Notes: generated from the letters alone by a model not told the origin. A stretch of 21,321 nucleotides of DNA from CAYYFV01 sp964451705 (GCA_964451705.1 CAYVIV010000014.1:1-21321); one strand, 5' to 3'. Numbered from the stretch's first letter, positions 13,618 through 21,266 are shown. Program-made: numbers and translations.

Positions 13618-14389
13618 AGCAAACATAGATAATATCCAAACTCGCTACTGTCTGAGCGGTAATCCAAATAGCCCAAAAACTATTTTGATTTTGCATGGAT
13701 GGGGCTCTAGCCTAGATAGCTGGCGGAGTCTCTTGCAGATGGCAGACACAAAGGCTTCAGATTTTAATTTTGTCTTTTTTGAATTTCCGGGCTTCGGTTT
13801 AACTCAAAAACCACCAAAAGCTTGGCAGCTTGGCGACTTTGTAGATTTTAGCTCAAAGTTTTTAGACTATCTGCAAAAAAAACACAGTTTAAAACCAAGT
13901 TATATTTTGTGTCACTCTTTTGGTGCCCGCGTAGCCACTCAGCTGCTGTCTAGGCCCAAACATAATTATCTTGCCGCTATTTTTCTAGCTCCAGCAATCA
14001 TTAAGCCCGAGCTAAACTTCTTGCAAAGGCTTTCTAAAAAACTCGGACCTAAATTGCAGTTTTTGCACAAATTTAAATTCACTTCGTACTTAGTCAAACA
14101 ATATCGCAGGCTGATTGGAGCATATGACTACAACAAGTTAGCAGGTGCTATGAAGCAAACATTTGAAAATGTCGTTAGCACAAATTCCGAGCCATTTTTG
14201 CCAAAAATTAAAATCCCCATATTACTGGTCTGGGGTACTAAGGATGTTTTGACTCCTGTCAAAATGTCCAAAAAGGCCCATATGCTCTTGGAAAACTCGA
14301 TTCTTAAGATCATTCCAGGCATGACACATGGCATTCACATCCACCTACCAGAGGAGGTCTTTAGCTGGTGCCTTAAAACATTTAAATAA
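13604..14389 (+). CDS. alpha/beta hydrolase
   Basis: A 261-aa single-domain alpha/beta hydrolase. ILHGWGSSLDSW near residue 30 forms the oxyanion region. The nucleophile elbow is CHSFG, with Ser105 (Cys replaces the usual first Gly of GxSxG). The acid is Asp214 in WGTKDVLTP, and the base is His242 in MTHGIH. The complete triad suggests an active esterase, lipase or related enzyme; the substrate cannot be predicted. It starts inside the end of the preceding gene (14-bp overlap) and is followed 5 bp later by the MurF-like gene. It therefore belongs to the same envelope operon and may act on a lipid or cell-wall intermediate. Confidence 0.85.
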   Translation: MKVFKANIDNIQTRYCLSGNPNSPKTILILHGWGSSLDSWRSLLQMADTKASDFNFVFFEFPGFGLTQKPPKAWQLGDFVDFSSKFLDYLQKKHSLKPSYILCHSFGARVATQLLSRPKHNYLAAIFLAPAIIKPELNFLQRLSKKLGPKLQFLHKFKFTSYLVKQYRRLIGAYDYNKLAGAMKQTFENVVSTNSEPFLPKIKIPILLVWGTKDVLTPVKMSKKAHMLLENSILKIIPGMTHGIHIHLPEEVFSWCLKTFK

Positions 14390-14394
14390 ACCCT

Positions 14395-15945
14395 ATGTTC
14401 AATCTTTTTCTTGTATTTGTATTTCTATTCCTATTAGCAATCTTTACTAAGACTCTAAGGTTTTTGCACTTTGCCCAAAAAAGATGGTTTCGCATAGATC
14501 GCCTTAAAGTCTTTGTTTTCCAAGAATCTGGCATTTCCCAGCTTTCGAGTCCTATTAACATTTTCTTTTGTGGCCTGTTGATAGTGGCCTTAGTTTCTGC
14601 ACCCCAGTTTAATATGTATGCAGTGCTTTTGGTCATATTAGCAGAGATTTTTTCAGTTTGGCAAAAGGGACTGTATAGACCTAGGTTTACGCTCAAGGTT
14701 CTGTTGTTGCTGGGTCTGACTTTGGCGACATCGCTGTTGATCCCAGTATATTTTAGTCAGTTTCCAGCATTTCTAGCAGTGTTCTTGCTGCTACCAGCAA
14801 TTCTGATGTTTTATATTATTGTACTCAAACCATTTGAGTTTATAGTCTTTAAGACTTTATACAAGTTGGCAGAGATTAAAGTTAAGCTACACCCCAATTT
14901 AAAGGTAGTTGCTATAACTGGGAGTTTTGGTAAATCATCCACCAAGGAATTTATATCGGCGCTAGTTGAGAAAGATTTTAATGTGCTTAAGACACCTAAA
15001 AACACCAATACAGAAATTGGTATTACCAAGCTTATTCTCAAAAATCTTAAGAAGTCCCATAACTTACTAATTTTAGAAATGGGTGCCTATAAAAAGGGGG
15101 AAATTCAAACTATGTGCCAAATTGCCCGCCCTCACATATCTGTGCTTACTGCAGTCGATGTACAGCATCTAGCGCTCTTTGGTTCCAAAACCAAGCTAGC
15201 CCAAGCTAAGGCAGAAATTTTACTCCACATGCACGATACGGCTACAGCCTTTGTGAACCTAGATAGCAGGGCAGTTGCCACAGCTTTAAACTATGTCTAT
15301 GCGCAATCCCCACTAGATATGCGTATTCAGACTTATGGCAAGGCTCCCAATAGCCAACATAAAATGTCAGCCGGTAAGCTGCAAGACAAGCATTTAATTT
15401 TTAATTTAGATAAAATCAGCTACAAAACTCAAATTTATGGCACCCATTTTGCCAACAACATTGCAGCAGCGATTCTGGTGGCCCAAAAGCTTGGGATCAA
15501 AGCTGATGTCATTAAAAAGCGAGTTTCTAAACTTTCCAATAACCTGATTACAAGCCAGCTACACCACCATCCAAAAAAGTTTTTAGTTTTTAATGATTCA
15601 TTTAATTCAAATCCTCAAGGTTTCTTAGCTGCTATCGATACTATTAAGCAAACACCCAACGTTAAACACAAATACCTGCTTACATCTGGCATGCTAGAGC
15701 TAGGCAGCCTAAATGCCAGGGAGCATCGCAAAGTGTTTGCACAAGCTTGCAAGGTCTTTGATAAAATTATTATCACTAAAAAACATTTAGTCCAATATTT
15801 GCCAAAATCATATAAAAATTATAAAGTTCTCACACAACCACAAGAAATCATTGACTACTTTAATAAGACACTAAAGCCCTCCGACATTGTCTTGTTAGAA
15901 GGTCGCACCTTTGAGTTAGTTTGTAAATATTTTCAAAAAAAATGA
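14395..15945 (+). CDS. membrane-anchored MurF-like Mur ligase
   Basis: A 516-aa protein. The first ~160 residues contain about four or five membrane helices. A Mur ligase core follows: P-loop TGSFGKSSTK (from residue 175), NTNTEIGI, LEMGAYKKGEI, a DVQHLALFGS region and a C-terminal domain with FNDSFNSNPQGF. The order matches MurF (UDP-MurNAc-tripeptide:D-Ala-D-Ala ligase, last cytoplasmic step of the peptidoglycan precursor). Normal MurF is soluble, about 450 aa, and has an N-terminal substrate-binding domain. Here that domain is replaced by the membrane part, so the substrate may be membrane-linked or the enzyme may be membrane-localised. The same architecture occurs in other CPR genomes (recalled). 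The stop overlaps the next ATG by 4 bp. Confidence 0.85.
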   Translation: MFNLFLVFVFLFLLAIFTKTLRFLHFAQKRWFRIDRLKVFVFQESGISQLSSPINIFFCGLLIVALVSAPQFNMYAVLLVILAEIFSVWQKGLYRPRFTLKVLLLLGLTLATSLLIPVYFSQFPAFLAVFLLLPAILMFYIIVLKPFEFIVFKTLYKLAEIKVKLHPNLKVVAITGSFGKSSTKEFISALVEKDFNVLKTPKNTNTEIGITKLILKNLKKSHNLLILEMGAYKKGEIQTMCQIARPHISVLTAVDVQHLALFGSKTKLAQAKAEILLHMHDTATAFVNLDSRAVATALNYVYAQSPLDMRIQTYGKAPNSQHKMSAGKLQDKHLIFNLDKISYKTQIYGTHFANNIAAAILVAQKLGIKADVIKKRVSKLSNNLITSQLHHHPKKFLVFNDSFNSNPQGFLAAIDTIKQTPNVKHKYLLTSGMLELGSLNAREHRKVFAQACKVFDKIIITKKHLVQYLPKSYKNYKVLTQPQEIIDYFNKTLKPSDIVLLEGRTFELVCKYFQKK

Positions 15946-17162
15946 AGACATTCAGTAGTCTAGCCCCAAATATTAGTTTTAAGCAAAGTTTAGCCAGTTT
16001 AATTTCAATTTTTCTGCCAGAATTTTGCCTAAAGCCAATTCAAAAGCAAAACACTAAGCAGTTAGCCAAGATTCTAAATCTCAAAAGCAGCCAGATTTCA
16101 CTTACGCATCAGGCTCGGTCTGCAATCTTTATGGCGCTTAAAACCAGTCAGCAGGCTCACCCCAATGCCAAACAAGTTTTGCTTGCAGGTTACACCTGCC
16201 GTGTGCTTATAAACCCGATTCTCAAACTTGGCTTAGAGCCAATCTTTATAGATCTGCAATCCAGCAATCTTAACATGGATCTGGAGTCGATCTCTAAACA
16301 CTGCAGCAAAAATACTTTGGCAGTTATAGTCCAAAACACTTTTGGAACCCAGGACCCTTTAGACAAAATTCACAAGCTTGTCAGACAAAACAACCCAAAC
16401 ACCAAAATCATCTCTGATTTAGCACATTGCTTACCGACAGCAGGCGAGTTAGGCTTACTGCAAAAGCATTCAGACTTTGCCGTCCTTAGTTTTGCCAATA
16501 ACAAAACTCTTGGTGTCGGGCCATTAGCTGCCTTGTGCAATTTTTCCACGCTCAAGCTAGCCAGCTTACCCAAGCCACCTCAAATAGCTATAGTCAAAGC
16601 CTTGCTGAAAAACTTTAGCATGCCAATTTTCATGGCAGTCTATAACTTCGCCAATCTTGGCAAACTCGCACTGGCAGTCTTTGCGAAGCTCAGGCTCTAC
16701 CCAAAAATCAACACCCAGGCCGAAAAGAGCCTAGATTACCAAAAAGTCCATTTCCATGCTGATTCTTGCAAGCTGGCCTTAGTTTTTAAGTTAGCACTCA
16801 ACGGCTACACTCAAAAAACTACTCACATGGCAGCTGTTTTTAGTATTTACCAGGCCAACCTAGCAAAATCTCTGCAGTATCAACAGGATTTTTTGACAGC
16901 ACCCTTATTTTTCCCAGTCAAAACTCGGAGTCCCAAAAAACTTTATAAAAAGCTTGCCAAGCAGGCCTTTCAGCTAAACCTCGACTGGAGTATGCAGCCT
17001 TTAGTGCCATTTCACAAAAATATTCCAGAAACTTACCACATAACACAACTCAAAAACTCCCAGGCACACTCAGGAAACTTGTTGTGTTTACCAATTAACA
17101 ACACAGTTAGTTATAAAGATGCCATTACAATTGCTAAGTTAATCAACCGTTATGAAAAATAA
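15942..17162 (+). CDS. PLP-dependent aminotransferase-like protein (DegT/DnrJ/EryC1 group)
   Basis: A 406-aa protein with fold type I aminotransferase features. ISLTHQARSAIFMALKTSQ is the cofactor phosphate-binding region. LAGYTCRVLINPILKLGLEP matches the DegT 'Ptfta.anai...g..pvfvD' strand. Asp159 in SDLAHCLPT is the pyridine-N ligand, and Lys188 in SFANNKTLG is the likely Schiff-base lysine. DegT enzymes transaminate sugar nucleotides or make amino sugars for envelope polymers. The protein lies between a MurF-like ligase and a FemAB transferase, so a role in making an amino-containing cell-wall building block is likely but the substrate is unknown. It overlaps FemAB by 11 bp. Confidence 0.75.
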   Translation: MKTFSSLAPNISFKQSLASLISIFLPEFCLKPIQKQNTKQLAKILNLKSSQISLTHQARSAIFMALKTSQQAHPNAKQVLLAGYTCRVLINPILKLGLEPIFIDLQSSNLNMDLESISKHCSKNTLAVIVQNTFGTQDPLDKIHKLVRQNNPNTKIISDLAHCLPTAGELGLLQKHSDFAVLSFANNKTLGVGPLAALCNFSTLKLASLPKPPQIAIVKALLKNFSMPIFMAVYNFANLGKLALAVFAKLRLYPKINTQAEKSLDYQKVHFHADSCKLALVFKLALNGYTQKTTHMAAVFSIYQANLAKSLQYQQDFLTAPLFFPVKTRSPKKLYKKLAKQAFQLNLDWSMQPLVPFHKNIPETYHITQLKNSQAHSGNLLCLPINNTVSYKDAITIAKLINRYEK

Positions 17163-18183
17163 ATTTAGCGTTAAAAAAATCAAAGACTTTAAGCAGTATC
17201 GTAAATTCTTGCTGACCCAGGATTATCAGCTATATGTACAAACACCAGAGTATGGCGAGTTTTACAAAAGCATGGGCCATGATTATTTTATTTTAGGTAT
17301 CTATAATCATTCCAAGTTAGTCAGCGCGAGCCTTGTTTTGCAGGTGCGAGCCCGCCGGGGGCATTTCTATTTTTTACCTTACGGCCCTAATCTGGATTTT
17401 AAAGACCCAGCCCTACTAGCTTTTTTCAAAAAGTCTATCATGCAGTATGCCAAGCGTAACAAAGTGGATTTTGTCCGTATTTGCCCATTTTATCCTAGCT
17501 GCGATACTGTGCTAGAAAACCTCAAACAGCAGGGCTTTAAAAAAAGCCCCATGCATATGCTTGCCGAGACTACTTGGCTCTTAGATCTCAAGCCTGATTT
17601 GCAGCAACTTTTAGCTGACATGAAGCAAAACCACAGAAACCTCATCCGGCGCCAGCAAAAACTCGAAATCAAAGTCCAACGTTCTTACAATGTCAAAGAC
17701 ATCAAAAAAGTCCATGATTTACTGGCAACTACATCACAAAGGCATAACTTTGTGCCATTTTCTTTGAAATATCTCGAAAACGAGTTCAAATGCATGTCCA
17801 AGCTCAAGTTAGCCACAATTTACTTGGGCTATTATCAAGACGAGTTAGTGGCTGCCGCCATCACCTTTGCCTATGGCAACACAATGGCCTACAAACATGG
17901 TGCTTCTAACATGCGCTACAAAAAAATCCCTGTATCATATGCTATCCAGTGGCAAGCCATTCAAGATGCCAAGGCTCGTGGGTGTAAATATTATAATTTT
18001 TGGGGTGTAGCTCCAGAAACCGCACCCAAATCCCACCCATTTTATGGGATCACGCATTTTAAGAAGGGTTTTTCTGGGAGACAAATAGATTTAATACCTG
18101 CCTTTGACATAAAAGTATCTTACAGGTATTATATAAACTTATTGGTAGAGATCTTCCGCAAGTACAAAAGGGGGTTTAACTAA
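17152..18183 (+). CDS. FemAB/FemX-family peptidyltransferase
   Basis: A 343-aa protein with the double GNAT fold of Fem transferases. The first half has VQTPEYGEFYKSMGHDYFIL and FYFLPYGPNL. The second half has LLADMKQNHRNLIRRQQKL (the conserved Lys/Arg-rich 'mkrKtRynIr' helix), AAAITFAYGNTMAYKHGASN and YNFWGVAPE...HPFYGITHFKKGF. These enzymes add amino acids from aminoacyl-tRNA to the lipid II peptide stem, making interpeptide bridges. The ATG lies inside the end of the aminotransferase gene. There is no helical coiled-coil arm insertion, so it is FemX-like. The bridge amino acid cannot be predicted. Confidence 0.88.
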   Translation: MKNKFSVKKIKDFKQYRKFLLTQDYQLYVQTPEYGEFYKSMGHDYFILGIYNHSKLVSASLVLQVRARRGHFYFLPYGPNLDFKDPALLAFFKKSIMQYAKRNKVDFVRICPFYPSCDTVLENLKQQGFKKSPMHMLAETTWLLDLKPDLQQLLADMKQNHRNLIRRQQKLEIKVQRSYNVKDIKKVHDLLATTSQRHNFVPFSLKYLENEFKCMSKLKLATIYLGYYQDELVAAAITFAYGNTMAYKHGASNMRYKKIPVSYAIQWQAIQDAKARGCKYYNFWGVAPETAPKSHPFYGITHFKKGFSGRQIDLIPAFDIKVSYRYYINLLVEIFRKYKRGFN

Positions 18184-18187
18184 AATT

Positions 18188-18691
18188 ATGACAAAAATAA
18201 AAGTTTACCAGTTACTAAATCAAGCTACTGGCCAGTCCCAAGACTATACATTAGCTATTCCAGAATTCCAGGATCCAGAGTTCCAGGTCTTGCCCAAGCA
18301 GACTATTGTAGTCACAGCCTATAGAGTCCCAGATGGACTCAGTCTATCGGTAGCGCCTCAGCAAGTACGCGGCCAGGTGATTTGCTCACGTTCTCTGGAG
18401 AACTTTATCTTCGAGCTACAAACCAAGCTCACTCAAATGCAAGCTTACCCAAAGCTGCCAAAAGACCTAGAAACTGTCGCAGACGAAGATTTCTTGCTTA
18501 TAGATAGTAAAAATCTTGAACTAGACCTAGAACCACTCATAAGGGAGGCAATTTTCCTTAGTCTACCTCTTCGGTTTGTGAACCCAAAGGCACCTAAGCA
18601 CCCTATTTTACAAACGAAGCAAAAGACCCAAGCCACAGACACAACAGCTGGTGAGCACCAACCTTTTGCCAAGCTAAAGGAGCTTTTATAA
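18188..18691 (+). CDS. YceD/DUF177-family protein
   Basis: A 167-aa protein assigned by a weak but characteristic C-terminal pattern and its position. 'DLEPLIREAIFLSLPLRFVN' followed by a variable loop and FAKLKELL matches the DUF177 (YceD) signature, in which a (E/D)-x-x-L-L-x-LP strand is followed by 'PFA-x-L-x-x-L'. DUF177 genes sit just upstream of rpmF in very many bacteria, as here, and are needed for normal 23S rRNA accumulation in several. The usual Cys pair in the middle is reduced to one visible Cys (VICSRSL). Preceded 4 bp upstream by femAB, so probably the last gene of the envelope operon. Confidence 0.65.
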   Translation: MTKIKVYQLLNQATGQSQDYTLAIPEFQDPEFQVLPKQTIVVTAYRVPDGLSLSVAPQQVRGQVICSRSLENFIFELQTKLTQMQAYPKLPKDLETVADEDFLLIDSKNLELDLEPLIREAIFLSLPLRFVNPKAPKHPILQTKQKTQATDTTAGEHQPFAKLKELL

Positions 18692-18699
18692 AAAAACTT

Positions 18700-18728
18700 G
18701 CAAAATATATGATTTTGCTCTATTTTTA
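18700..18728 (+). terminator. weak hairpin between YceD-like gene and rpmF
   Basis: GCAAAAT (18700-18706) and ATTTTGC (18712-18718) are a perfect 7-bp inverted repeat with a 5-base loop. TCTATTTTTAC follows. The AT-rich stem is weak, so it may allow partial read-through into rpmF or act as a regulatory structure. Confidence 0.4.
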
Positions 18729-18729
18729 C

Positions 18730-18735
18730 TATACT
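18730..18735 (+). promoter_or_regulatory. candidate -10 element for rpmF
   Basis: TATACT, 20 bases before the rpmF ATG, has one mismatch to TATAAT. No good -35 stands 17 bases upstream. Alternatively TTGCAA (18698-18703) with TATTTT (18721-18726) has the right 17-base spacing. Both are moderate matches; a promoter separating the ribosomal block is likely. Confidence 0.4.
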
Positions 18736-18755
18736 TTGAATTAAATAAGAAAATC

Positions 18756-18986
18756 ATGGCTGTTCCAAAGAAAAAGACTTCCAAAAGTAAAACTCGAATT
18801 AGGCACTCAGCCTACATAAAAAAACAAGTTACTAAGCTTACTAAAAGGGTTAATCTAGTAGCATGCACAAAATGTGGAGCTTCTAAACTCAATCATAGAG
18901 TTTGTAAGGCCTGTGGTTTTTATGGAGATAAACAAATTATCGACAACTCTAAAAAAATCGACGAAATCACAACAATTAAAGCCTAG
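18756..18986 (+). CDS. rpmF: 50S ribosomal protein L32
   Basis: A 76-aa protein beginning MAVPKKKTSKSKTRIRHSAY, the standard L32 opening. The tail has a zinc ribbon (CTKCGASKLNHRVCKACGFY, two CxxC pairs). It is part of the large ribosomal subunit near the peptidyl-transferase exit. The length is slightly above the usual 55-65 because of the C-terminal extension after GDKQII. The preceding gene is DUF177-like, the standard neighbour, and nusB begins 3 bp after the stop. Confidence 0.97.
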   Translation: MAVPKKKTSKSKTRIRHSAYIKKQVTKLTKRVNLVACTKCGASKLNHRVCKACGFYGDKQIIDNSKKIDEITTIKA

Positions 18987-18989
18987 TTA

Positions 18990-19442
18990 ATGAGTAAAAG
19001 TAGGCACTTATCTCGTCAACTTGTAGTCAAAGCTCTCTTTGCAGATTTAAACTCCTTAAATCCTCAGAGAGATTTTTCTAATATAGATTATGTCCTAGAA
19101 AACTTTGGCCAAACGCTTTCCAGCGAGGATTTTACACGCCAACTGCATACTAAGGCACTTGCAAATCAGAGTACTGCTATAGAGCTGATACAGGAATATG
19201 CCGCAGAGTGGCCAATCGAAAAAATTGCCCTGGTAGACAAAGTCATTCTAATTATCGGAATCACCGAGCTACTAGATCCCTTACCAGATGTGCCACCCAT
19301 CGTTGCCATAAACGAAGCTGTAGAGCTAGCCAAAGAGTTTGGGAATACCAATGCCTCAAAATTTATCAATGGAGTCCTTTCCAATATTGCCAAAGCCAAA
19401 CTTGGCAATACCAAACTGGGCAGCACCAATCTTAATGTCTAA
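18990..19442 (+). CDS. nusB: transcription antitermination factor NusB
   Basis: A 150-aa protein. SRHLSRQLVVKALFADLNSL matches the NusB N-terminal helix (R-x-x-A-x-Q-x-L-(F/Y)). The mid-region IEKIALVDKVILIIGITELL and the C-terminal VPPIVAINEAVELAKEFGNT followed by ASKFINGVLSNI are hallmark segments. NusB binds boxA with S10 and prevents premature termination in rRNA operons. It starts 3 bp after rpmF and ends 8 bp before rnc, so the three are co-transcribed. Codons near the end (LGNTKLGSTNL) repeat slightly. Confidence 0.95.
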   Translation: MSKSRHLSRQLVVKALFADLNSLNPQRDFSNIDYVLENFGQTLSSEDFTRQLHTKALANQSTAIELIQEYAAEWPIEKIALVDKVILIIGITELLDPLPDVPPIVAINEAVELAKEFGNTNASKFINGVLSNIAKAKLGNTKLGSTNLNV

Positions 19443-19450
19443 TTTTTTAT

Positions 19451-20158
19451 ATGGATTTTTCACCCCTACTTAAAGACCTCAACATAGAATTCTCAAACAT
19501 CTCTCTTTTACAAAGAGCTTTTACACATAGATCACTGCTTAACGAACAAGACCAAGCAATCAATTCTAACGAAAGACTAGAGTTCCTCGGCGATGCCGTA
19601 TTAGAACTTGTTGCCACAGAATACCTATTTCTCCAGTTCGAGAAGTTTGCCGAAGGTCAACTAACAGCCCTCCGATCAGCATTAGTACGTGGCAAGCATT
19701 TAGCACAAGTAGCCCGTAAGCTCGGCTTAGACAAATATATGCTTTTGTCAAAAGGGGAGGACCAATCTGGTGGCCGTGATAAAGATTACATTCTAGCCAA
19801 CATGACAGAAGCCCTAATTGGAGCCATTCACTTAGACCAAGGCTTCCAGGTTTCTAAACAATTTATCTTAGATCACATTATCTGCAATATAGATGAAATC
19901 ATCTCAAATCGTCTGCACATAGACCCCAAAACATATTTTCAAGAAATTTGCCAAGAAATCTTTGGCCTAACACCAGAGTACAAACTAATTAGCCAAAGCG
20001 GACCCGACCACAATAAAATCTTTATTATGGCAGTCTACGTCGGCACGCGCAAAGTTGCCGAAGGCTCAGACTCCAGCAAACAAAAAGCCGAACAACAAGC
20101 CGCCACTCTAGCTATAAAAGTCATCGAGGAAAAAGACGCCCTCGACCCCTTAACCTAA
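19451..20158 (+). CDS. rnc: ribonuclease III
   Basis: A 235-aa dsRNA endonuclease with the order catalytic domain then dsRBD. The signature NERLEFLGDAVLEL (residues 40-53) provides Glu41, Glu44 and Asp48. The second metal-ligand region reads ILANMTEALIGAI, in which Asn replaces the Asp seen in E. coli (Asp114) while the Glu is kept. The C-terminal dsRBD (about 163-230) reads DPKTYFQEICQ...PEYKL and ends in GSDSSKQKAEQQAATLAI. It processes rRNA precursors and other duplex RNAs. It ends the rpmF-nusB-rnc block. Confidence 0.95.
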   Translation: MDFSPLLKDLNIEFSNISLLQRAFTHRSLLNEQDQAINSNERLEFLGDAVLELVATEYLFLQFEKFAEGQLTALRSALVRGKHLAQVARKLGLDKYMLLSKGEDQSGGRDKDYILANMTEALIGAIHLDQGFQVSKQFILDHIICNIDEIISNRLHIDPKTYFQEICQEIFGLTPEYKLISQSGPDHNKIFIMAVYVGTRKVAEGSDSSKQKAEQQAATLAIKVIEEKDALDPLT

Positions 20159-20301
20159 GCACCCCACACCTAGCTATCCACTCCTAACACTCGGCTATTA
20201 GGACCAAACCCCTAACTTCCTAGCCCCACAGCTCTGCTGACCCTAGCATTTTTTCACTTGGCAGATCTAGCTACTAGCACTTGAATGGCAGTTCTCCAGT
20301 C

Positions 20302-20505
20302 TTAGCTTGTAAAAATAACTTGCAAGGCTATTGCAATCAAGATCCCGTCAAACAAATTAGATAAGACAAAAAGTCCCTTCGAGACAGTCTTTTCACTACC
20401 AAATAAAGAAATCGTAATCCGCTGAGGCGACTTAATCGACAAATTAAAATACGCCCACAGAGTAAACACACAGTAGACCAAGGCCAAAACTTTTAAGGTA
20501 CTCAT
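20302..20505 (-). CDS. small two-TM protein, unknown
   Basis: A 67-aa frame with two hydrophobic segments (about 6-24, LALVYCVFTLWAYFNLSI, and about 45-65, GLFVLSNLFDGILIAIALQV) joined by a polar loop containing KSPQRITISLFGSEKTVSK. Such a hairpin is typical of small inner-membrane proteins. No family was recognised. A possible promoter is TTGTGC-N17-TAGAAT on the minus strand (hexamers at 20551-20556 and 20528-20533), giving a leader of roughly 15 bases. The gene stands alone, convergent to rnc, with a C-rich, G-poor 143-bp spacer between. The continuous hydrophobic pattern supports coding, but there is no homology evidence. Confidence 0.55.
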   Translation of the reverse strand: MSTLKVLALVYCVFTLWAYFNLSIKSPQRITISLFGSEKTVSKGLFVLSNLFDGILIAIALQVIFTS

Positions 20506-20527
20506 AAAACTAGATTAAACCCATCTA

Positions 20528-20556
20528 ATTCTATCCCAAATCACACCCCAGCACAA
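20528..20556 (-). promoter_or_regulatory. candidate promoter for the small two-TM gene
   Basis: On the minus strand: TTGTGC, 17-base spacer, TAGAAT. The -10 has one mismatch; the -35 keeps only TTG. Weak to moderate. Confidence 0.35.
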
Positions 20557-20570
20557 TCACCCAACACATC

Positions 20571-21095
20571 TCAAGCCCTAGCGGTCGTCAACGGCCTTTT
20601 GTTAAATTTCTTTCTAGCAATAATGACAGGCTGAGTAGCTTTAGGTGACGGCCATATTTTTTCCCAACCCCAGGCTCCAGCACTTATAGCAGTATTTACA
20701 CCATCAACAAACATATTTGCTACAGTTACTCCCTTGTTTATAATACTATCATAGTTATTCTTTTGTACCTGAGCAGCTACAGTCTTATCTCCTGGTGTCA
20801 TACTCTTAGCCTGAGCTTTAGAATCCTCTAAAACCCTAGAAACTCTAACGCCAACATCATGTCTAGCAGACATAACAACACGCAAATTCCGCCTCTCTTG
20901 TTGCAGCTTCATAGTGAAAAAGTATTGATCTTGATATGATAGTCTGTCCAAATGCGTTTGAATTGCAACTAGGTTATCATTTTCAACAAGCGTATCTTCA
21001 TAGCTAGTATCCCTGGGAGGTAAATTCACTTCTGTATGGGCAGGCTGCTTTTGTTTACCTTTCCAGAATGAGCTAATTTTATTTAAGAAATTCAT
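20571..21095 (-). CDS. hypothetical protein of 174 aa
   Basis: No family recognised. The N-terminus MNFLNKISSFWKGKQKQP is a short amphipathic basic segment that could contact a membrane. A polar, mostly helical middle (about 30-115, with HLDRLSYQDQYFFTMKLQQE and RRNLRVVMSARHDVGVRVSR) follows. A weakly hydrophobic stretch (GVTVANMFVDGVNTAISAGA, about 121-140) ends in WGWEKIWP and a basic tail. There is no signal peptide or clear TM helix. It is expressed from a good promoter about 40-70 bp upstream, and the codons look like those of its neighbours, so a real gene is likely. Confidence 0.6.
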   Translation of the reverse strand: MNFLNKISSFWKGKQKQPAHTEVNLPPRDTSYEDTLVENDNLVAIQTHLDRLSYQDQYFFTMKLQQERRNLRVVMSARHDVGVRVSRVLEDSKAQAKSMTPGDKTVAAQVQKNNYDSIINKGVTVANMFVDGVNTAISAGAWGWEKIWPSPKATQPVIIARKKFNKRPLTTARA

Positions 21096-21141
21096 ATATA
21101 AAAGCTATTAGTAAGTTGACAAGTGTGTATTAATATACCTA

Positions 21142-21169
21142 AATATACACGAAAAATTAAAAATGTCAA
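21142..21169 (-). promoter_or_regulatory. promoter of the 174-aa gene
   Basis: On the minus strand a perfect TTGACA (21164-21169), a 16-base spacer and TATATT (21142-21147, one mismatch). The start site should be near 21135, giving a ~40-base leader. A second TTGACA on the plus strand at 21116-21121 makes a GTTGACA/TGTCAAC inverted pair around the promoter. Confidence 0.7.
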
Positions 21170-21216
21170 CCAATTCTGCAATAAATAAATTTTGGCAGTC
21201 TGATGCAAATAAAATA

Positions 21217-21245
21217 TTGCACAAATCAGAAAAACTAATTAATAT
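21217..21245 (+). promoter_or_regulatory. candidate promoter of the tRNA gene
   Basis: TTGCAC (21217-21222), a 17-base spacer and TAATAT (21240-21245). Each hexamer has two mismatches. It ends about 20 bases before the tRNA. An imperfect inverted repeat (21199-21230) overlaps its -35. Confidence 0.35.
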
Positions 21246-21266
21246 AACAAGGCCCATACAGCCCAT

